Assembly: GCF_007993935.1 (NCBI RefSeq)
Contig: NZ_VITY01000005.1
Location: 434,001 to 498,000 of the forward strand
Source of the DNA: Bradyrhizobium macuxiense
GTDB lineage: Bacteria > Pseudomonadota > Alphaproteobacteria > Rhizobiales > Xanthobacteraceae
Direction: 5' to 3'
DNA: 64,000 bases
Position 1 is the stretch's first letter, and each line of letters begins with the position of its first letter. The translations under genes were made by a program, and so were the position numbers. Below, piece by piece: positions 59,146 to 64,000 of the stretch. The notes under the pieces were generated by a model. It saw only the letters and a list, made by a program, of their open reading frames with translations. It was not told the origin of the DNA and searched no databases.

Positions 59146-60276
59146 TCAGCGCGTGCCGGTCGAGGTGCGGATCGGTCTGAGGTCGGTCACGCGCTTGGCG
59201 GCCTGCTTGATCCAGGGCGCCTGCTTCAGGGCAAACAATGCCAGCGAGCCGGCGGCGCTGCCGGCCTGCGTCACGCTCGACATCGGCGTGGGCTGACCCC
59301 CGAACTGCATCTTGTAGGGCTCGTCGCCGATGGTGAAATCCAGCACCCGGCCGCCGCGCTCGATGCAATCCTTGGCGACGCTCTCGAACGTCAGCGCGCC
59401 GATCGACTGGCTCTTGTACCCCTCCACGTCGAACGCCGTCATGACGACGAGGAGGCTGTCGCGGTGGATCAGCCCAAGGGCGGTCGCGATCACGTTGCCG
59501 TCCATCTTCATGGCATAAAGCCGGGTAAAGGAGCCCATGCCGCGAAGCGCCACGCTCGAATAGAAATCGAAATACTCCGGGCGCTGCAACAGGTCGCCGT
59601 CACCCTGGGCATGGAAGCGCGGCCCGCGAAACTTCCGCATCGTCTCCATGGCCTCGCCGATGGAAGCGGCGTCGTTGCAGCATGAGAAAGTGAGCGTGCC
59701 CTTCTTGTGGATCTGGCGCCATTTCTTTGCCAGCTCCTTCATATAAGACTTGCCCAATGCGTTGAGCTGCCATTGCTCGAACGGCGCGGCCAGCACCGTC
59801 GCGTAGGCATTGGTATCCATCAGGCTGCGATGCGGTGCTCCGAACAGATTCTCGATCGGCATCTTTGCATCGAGCAGCTTGGGTATGCGCAGCAGGTCGA
59901 ATGGCCGGAGCAGTTGCCGAAGCTTCTGGCAGGTGCGTCCGTCCTGCAGCAGCTCGGCAAATGTCTTGATGCTGCACACCGGCGCCAGGTAGTCGGACAC
60001 GCGAAGGTCGGCGAATTCGATCGTCCGCATCGGTCCGCGCCGCACGCGCAGCATCGGAAGCACCGCCGCCAGCGCTCCGGTTGCGCGCGAGCGGACGACG
60101 ACGACCAAGGGCTTCGCTGCCGCGGCGGGAGCGAGCTTGCGATAGAGGCTGTCCAGCCATAGCGGATGCTGGAAGGCGGTCGCGTCCGAGCCGTCGAACA
60201 ACGTCGCGTATTCTTCAGACAGGAAGTCGAATGCGTCGTCGATGCAGACATCGAACGCGTCATCATTCTTGTTCAT
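59146..60276 (-). CDS. GNAT/FemAB-like acyltransferase (BioF2-like domain)
   Basis: A 376-residue protein of the Acetyltransf_6 type. Typical segments are AFQHPLWLDSLYRKLAP at the start, SYMKELAKKWRQIHKKGTLTF in the middle, and YKSQSIGALTFESVAKDCIERGG with DFTIGDEPYKMQFG near the end. These genes are frequent in exopolysaccharide loci, where they probably add acyl or aminoacyl groups to sugars. Convergent with the FAD gene, 144 bp apart. Confidence 0.82.
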   Translation of the reverse strand: MNKNDDAFDVCIDDAFDFLSEEYATLFDGSDATAFQHPLWLDSLYRKLAPAAAAKPLVVVVRSRATGALAAVLPMLRVRRGPMRTIEFADLRVSDYLAPVCSIKTFAELLQDGRTCQKLRQLLRPFDLLRIPKLLDAKMPIENLFGAPHRSLMDTNAYATVLAAPFEQWQLNALGKSYMKELAKKWRQIHKKGTLTFSCCNDAASIGEAMETMRKFRGPRFHAQGDGDLLQRPEYFDFYSSVALRGMGSFTRLYAMKMDGNVIATALGLIHRDSLLVVMTAFDVEGYKSQSIGALTFESVAKDCIERGGRVLDFTIGDEPYKMQFGGQPTPMSSVTQAGSAAGSLALFALKQAPWIKQAAKRVTDLRPIRTSTGTR

Positions 60277-60602
60277 GTGAAACCAAAAGCAAACGAGTTT
60301 TCAAAACGCCGATCGAGCCGGCCTCTCATCCTTATAGCAAAGGCCGATGACGGCGCGCACTGGTAGAATACGATTTGTATTAATGTCGTGCATCGAACTT
60401 TGCATATTGTTGCTGGTGGAGCGTCGCTGCGGCTGAAACGACCGCCGCTTGCTGTCGGCGCAGCACTGCCGTGGCCGTGCGAAGCGAGCATGGTTAACGA
60501 CCTCTTTGCGGCATCGACTGATCGAGGTGTGACGAGACATCGCGCGTTGTCTGGACCGGATATTGCAGTTAAGGGCATGTAAGCACTGGAGCCCTTGCTG
60601 AA
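60277..60602. other. Intergenic region, operator-like repeat
   Basis: A 326-bp gap between the divergent acyltransferase and CpsF-type genes. AATAC-gattt-GTATT at 60367-60381 is an AT-rich inverted repeat that could bind a regulator; I see no gene. Confidence 0.45.
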
Positions 60603-61601
60603 ATGTTGAGTCATAGCCAGAACGCCCGCATTTCCGATGCAATTTCGTCTGCGCGCTCCGATCGCGAGGGCACCCAGAGTCTCGATTCAGATGTCGCTGT
60701 TCCGCCTGTCCGAATTTGCGACACTTCGCGTGGTGAGCCGCCGGCGCACGCGACCAGTGTGCCGAACCGGTCGTCTCTGCCGAATGGCATGCGGGAGCGT
60801 CGGACCAATCCTGTTGGCAGGGCCGCGACTGCCGGCGTCCCGCGGGAAACCATCGGCGGGTTGCGGCTCGCCGTGCTCGATCGCGAGCAGACCGCCGACT
60901 TCATGGTCGAGGCCGTGTACCCGAACCGGCGCGCCAATCGTCCGCTCTATCTGACCTCGGCCAACGGAGAAGTATTGTCGCGTTGCTCGACCGAGCCGAT
61001 GACCGATCGGCTGTTCCGGGCCGCCGATCTGATCAATGCCGACGGGCAGCCGCTGGTCATGGTGTCCAGGCTGCGGTCGTCGAAGCCGCTGCCCGAGCGC
61101 GTCGCGACCACGGATCTGTTCCATGACGTCGCGTGCAAGGCGGAGAAGCTCGGGCTGACCTTCTATCTGTTCGGCGCGAACGAAGCCGAAAGCCAGGCGG
61201 CGATCGCCAATGTCCGCCGGGCCTATCCGGCCCTCAAGATCGTCGGCCATTCGCACGGCTATCTGCGTGGCGACGCGCTGCGGGCCAAGGTGGACGAGAT
61301 CAACGCGCTGGCGCCGGACTTCCTCTGGGTCGCGCTCGGCGTGCCCTATGAGCAGGCCTTCGTCGACGAATTCATGTCGCGGCTCGGCAATGTCGGCGTC
61401 ATCAAGACCTCGGGCGGATTGTTCAATTTCCTGTCCGGATCGCGGCCGCGCGCGCCGCGATGGATGCAGATCGTCGGGCTCGAATGGGCCTGGCGTCTCT
61501 GGCTTGAGCCCCGCCGTCTGTTCTGGCGCTATCTGACGACCAATCCCCACGCTCTCTATCTGCTGTTCAACCGGACTCGGTCCTCGTCGACCAGGGACTA
61601 G
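60603..61601 (+). CDS. WecG/TagA/CpsF family glycosyltransferase
   Basis: A 332-residue GT26 enzyme. The signature blocks are LYLTSANGEVL, LINADGQPLVM, YLFGANEAESQAAIANVRRAYP and FLWVALGVPYEQAFVDEF. It transfers a sugar to the lipid-linked intermediate. About 85 residues at the N terminus lack a match and are disordered in composition, so an internal ATG at 60789 may be the true start. It is followed 74 bp later by the polymerase gene. Confidence 0.88.
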   Translation: MLSHSQNARISDAISSARSDREGTQSLDSDVAVPPVRICDTSRGEPPAHATSVPNRSSLPNGMRERRTNPVGRAATAGVPRETIGGLRLAVLDREQTADFMVEAVYPNRRANRPLYLTSANGEVLSRCSTEPMTDRLFRAADLINADGQPLVMVSRLRSSKPLPERVATTDLFHDVACKAEKLGLTFYLFGANEAESQAAIANVRRAYPALKIVGHSHGYLRGDALRAKVDEINALAPDFLWVALGVPYEQAFVDEFMSRLGNVGVIKTSGGLFNFLSGSRPRAPRWMQIVGLEWAWRLWLEPRRLFWRYLTTNPHALYLLFNRTRSSSTRD

Positions 61602-61675
61602 ATTTCTACCGAGTGCAATGTGCCGCTCCGATCCACCGGCGCGGCGAGCTCTTCAGTGAGCGGAGTACAATTGAT

Positions 61676-62965
61676 ATGGACGGACGAGCGCTCGATAGCT
61701 CGGTCTGGCAGGCGCCGGGCATCGAAGCCGAAAATTTCGCGCGAACCGTCGTCACCTGGTCGATCACCATCAACGTGATCATGTCGATGGGAACGTTCCA
61801 CCCCGCGCTGCTTCCAGCCGGGGTGACATTGGTGCAGCAGGTCGTCGCCCTCATGATGTGGGGCGTGCTGATCTATGCGAGCCTGTTCATCCGTCCCCGC
61901 CTGCGGCTCGCGTTCAATCTCGACACGCTGGTGATCGTCGCATTCTATGCGTTCGCCACGATTTCGGTATTCTGGACCGATCTGGACGTCTCCGCCCTGA
62001 TGAAGGCCGCCGCGCTCGCGATCACGACGCTCGGCGCGTTCTGCATGGTCACCCGCGTCGATCTCGACGACATCGTGAAGTCGACCACCCGCGGCCTCTT
62101 CGTCCTGACCGCCGGCTCGGCGTTTTGTGCGGTGATCCTCCCGGACATCGGCGTGGACCAGACCTGGATGCACAATGGGCAATGGCAGGGCGTCTTCGAA
62201 TCGAAGCAGACGCTGGGCTTCGCCGGGGCCTATCTGATGTTCTTTTCCTGCTATCGGAAGGTGACCGGGCAGGGATGGCTGCCGTTCCTCGTGACCTTCG
62301 CGCTCGCTTCGACCTGCGTCATCTTTTCGGAGTCGCGCGGCGCCGGCGCCTTGTCGCTGGTCGCCTGCGCGCTGCTGCTGACCTCCCTGTGGTCGGTCAG
62401 GTGCATGCAGGTCTATGCGATGCTGCCATGTGCGATGTGCGTCGTGGCCGCATTGCTGATGCTGTACTTCTACACCACCGGCTACGATTCGATTCATGTC
62501 TTCGACACGACGATCGATTTCACCGAGCGGACCTTCATCTGGCAGTACGCGATCAGCCATTTCGATGATGCACCGCTGTTCGGCTTTGGCATCAACGGAT
62601 TCTGGACCAGGCCGGAGATCTACGACTATTTCAACCAGAACCACGGCTGGGTGCTCGACAACTACCATAACGGCTATATCGCCATTCTGGTCGAGACCGG
62701 GTTCATCGGCTACTTCCTGTTCACGGCAAGCGTCTTTCTGTTCTCCTACAAGGTGCTCTGCCTGATCGCAGGGCGCGCGATCGAACGCCTGCATTGTGCG
62801 CTGATCATCGGGTTCGTCTTCCTCAACTGCCAGACCAATTTTACCGAGACGGTCTTCCTTCGCTCGACGATGTTCACATCGGTGCTGTTGATCGCCTTCT
62901 TCCTCGCCGTGTGCCGGTCGCTGCCGCCGTCGCGCGCAGAGCTGTACGAGTTGGAGCGGCCATGA
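61676..62965 (+). CDS. O-antigen ligase/polymerase-like membrane protein (Wzy)
   Basis: A 429-residue protein with about ten hydrophobic helices and the large loop between late helices typical of Wzy/WaaL (FGFGINGFWTRPEIYDYF and HGWVLDNYHNGYIAILVETG in two strings). The conserved HNGYIAILVETGF segment is the ligase/polymerase signature. It would join repeat units at the periplasmic face. It overlaps the following GH5 gene by four bases (ATGA). Start at 61676 preferred over a GTG 63 nt upstream. Confidence 0.87.
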   Translation: MDGRALDSSVWQAPGIEAENFARTVVTWSITINVIMSMGTFHPALLPAGVTLVQQVVALMMWGVLIYASLFIRPRLRLAFNLDTLVIVAFYAFATISVFWTDLDVSALMKAAALAITTLGAFCMVTRVDLDDIVKSTTRGLFVLTAGSAFCAVILPDIGVDQTWMHNGQWQGVFESKQTLGFAGAYLMFFSCYRKVTGQGWLPFLVTFALASTCVIFSESRGAGALSLVACALLLTSLWSVRCMQVYAMLPCAMCVVAALLMLYFYTTGYDSIHVFDTTIDFTERTFIWQYAISHFDDAPLFGFGINGFWTRPEIYDYFNQNHGWVLDNYHNGYIAILVETGFIGYFLFTASVFLFSYKVLCLIAGRAIERLHCALIIGFVFLNCQTNFTETVFLRSTMFTSVLLIAFFLAVCRSLPPSRAELYELERP

Positions 62966-63987
62966 GGGCGATTCGATTGCGTCTGCAAGGAGCCATCCAC
63001 CTGCTGCTGGCGGCGGCGCTGTCCGCCGCGCCGATCTCGCCCGCGGGCGCGGCCGGGCAGGCGGCGCCTCCGGACGTCGCGGCACTGGGGCGCGGCATCA
63101 ATATTCTCGGCTATGACGGCATCTGGGAGGGTTACCGGAATGCGCCGTTCCGTCCGGAAAACCTCGCCGCCATCCGTAAGGCCGGCTTCGCGCACGTCCG
63201 GATCAACTTCTTCGGCTTCAGGCACATGGATTCCGGCAACATGCTGGATGAAGCCGTGTTGCGGCGCCTCGATGCCATGATCGAGCAGGTCCTGGCGCAC
63301 AGGCTGATCCCGATCCTCGACGAGCACGACACCGATCTCTGCCAGCGCGACGTGCCGGAATGCACCGGCAAGCTCAAGGCGTTCTGGCGTCAGGTCGCGT
63401 CGCGCTACGCGGGCAAATATCCCGCGCTGGTGTTCGAGATTCTGAACGAGCCCGGCGGCAACATGACATCGGCCGAGTGGAATGCGCTGCTTGGTGAATG
63501 CCTGGCCATCGTCAGAGGCACCAATCCGAAGCGCAATGTCGTGGCCGCCATCCTGAACACCGAGGAACTGCCGATCGACGAGCTGGCGCTGCCGGCGGGC
63601 GACCGGAACCTGATTGTCACATTTCACTATTACTTGCCGCTGCAATTCACCCATCAAGGCGCGCCGTGGTCGGCGACGTTCTCGAAGATTGGCCCGTTGA
63701 ACTGGGGCTCTGCGGAGGACGAGGCGAAGGCCGCCGCCGATTTCGACAAGATCCGCGTCTGGGCGGAGAAGGAGAAGCGGCCGATCTATCTCGGCGAATT
63801 CGGCGTCTATGAGCGCGCGCCGGCGGAGAGCCGGGCGACGTACCTGTCGTTCATGACGAGGAGCGCGGAACGGAACGGCTGGGCGTGGGCCTATTGGCAA
63901 TTCGATCACGATTTCGCGGCCTTCGACGGCGCGCGGCAGCGCTGGAAGGAAGATATCCTCCGCGCGATCATTGCTCCGGCCCGCTGA
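62962..63987 (+). CDS. Exported GH5-family glycoside hydrolase
   Basis: A 341-residue protein with a signal peptide (about 1-30, ends AGAAGQA). The (beta/alpha)8 catalytic residues are Glu163 in LNEPGG (acid/base) and Glu279 in YLGEFGVYE (nucleophile), the GH5 pattern. His and Tyr residues of the substrate cleft are in FHYYLPLQF. In a Wzy-type locus it probably trims or releases the polymer, as similar cellulase-like genes do in other polysaccharide operons. It overlaps the polymerase gene by 4 bp, showing translational coupling. Confidence 0.9.
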   Translation: MRAIRLRLQGAIHLLLAAALSAAPISPAGAAGQAAPPDVAALGRGINILGYDGIWEGYRNAPFRPENLAAIRKAGFAHVRINFFGFRHMDSGNMLDEAVLRRLDAMIEQVLAHRLIPILDEHDTDLCQRDVPECTGKLKAFWRQVASRYAGKYPALVFEILNEPGGNMTSAEWNALLGECLAIVRGTNPKRNVVAAILNTEELPIDELALPAGDRNLIVTFHYYLPLQFTHQGAPWSATFSKIGPLNWGSAEDEAKAAADFDKIRVWAEKEKRPIYLGEFGVYERAPAESRATYLSFMTRSAERNGWAWAYWQFDHDFAAFDGARQRWKEDILRAIIAPAR

Positions 63988-64000
63988 GGTTTGTCGCTCG

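Overview
The window is high-GC alphaproteobacterial chromosome, most likely Bradyrhizobium or a close Nitrobacteraceae relative. The reasons are the rluD-rpoH pair with an intact RpoH box, the GC-rich codon use, several families of short dispersed palindromes of the kind common in Bradyrhizobium, a lysine/alanine-rich micro-peptide gene, and the accessory catabolic and exopolysaccharide content. No complete insertion sequence, integrase, phage module, plasmid replication gene or CRISPR array is visible.

Layout. 1-9.1 kb holds scattered single genes: a truncated FRG-domain protein, an SDR, a receiver protein, a LysE exporter, a diguanylate cyclase, a periplasmic amidase, a phosphotransferase, a dienelactone-hydrolase-like protein and a quinone-reductase-like enzyme, with palindromic repeats between some of them. 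9.2-11.7 kb is housekeeping: rpoH, rluD and a small membrane protein. 11.8-17.4 kb is an oxidative block: a Rieske protein, a PQQ alcohol dehydrogenase carrying the Asp-x-Asp mark of lanthanide enzymes, and convergent to them a two-subunit molybdenum hydroxylase. A tRNA-Glu(CTC) and a UPF0182 membrane protein follow. 21-28 kb has an AraC/DUF3047 pair, an MFS/TetR pair with a clear double operator, a Fic toxin-antitoxin module, and a ketoacyl synthase next to the decayed 3' end of a second TetR gene.

28.5-34 kb is a patchwork: a class III cyclase-TPR protein, a 0.36-kb segment present twice (30.6 and 32.7 kb) whose left copy is frameshifted, a winged-helix-like protein, a PilZ protein and a 30-residue membrane peptide. 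34-37.5 kb has a cytoplasmic DMSO-reductase-family enzyme and an exported alpha/beta hydrolase.

38.1-50.7 kb is the most interesting part: twelve same-strand genes divergent from an HxlR regulator, with matching operators on each side. They encode an HCCA-isomerase-like protein, a CoA ligase, two SDRs that both lack the catalytic Tyr, two acyl-CoA dehydrogenases of which only one has an obvious catalytic Glu, a thiolase, a nitronate-monooxygenase-like flavoprotein, a crotonase of the enoyl-CoA isomerase type, an iron alcohol dehydrogenase, a glutathione transferase and a lone ABC binding protein. It reads as a CoA-dependent catabolic pathway, probably for a cyclic or aromatic acid, with unknown substrate. 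50.8-64 kb is a Wzx/Wzy-type polysaccharide locus: a GINT1_N-like protein, glycosyltransferases, a chain-length protein with a degenerate kinase domain, a flippase, a polymerase, a FemAB-like acyltransferase, an FAD oxidoreductase and a GH5 glycanase.
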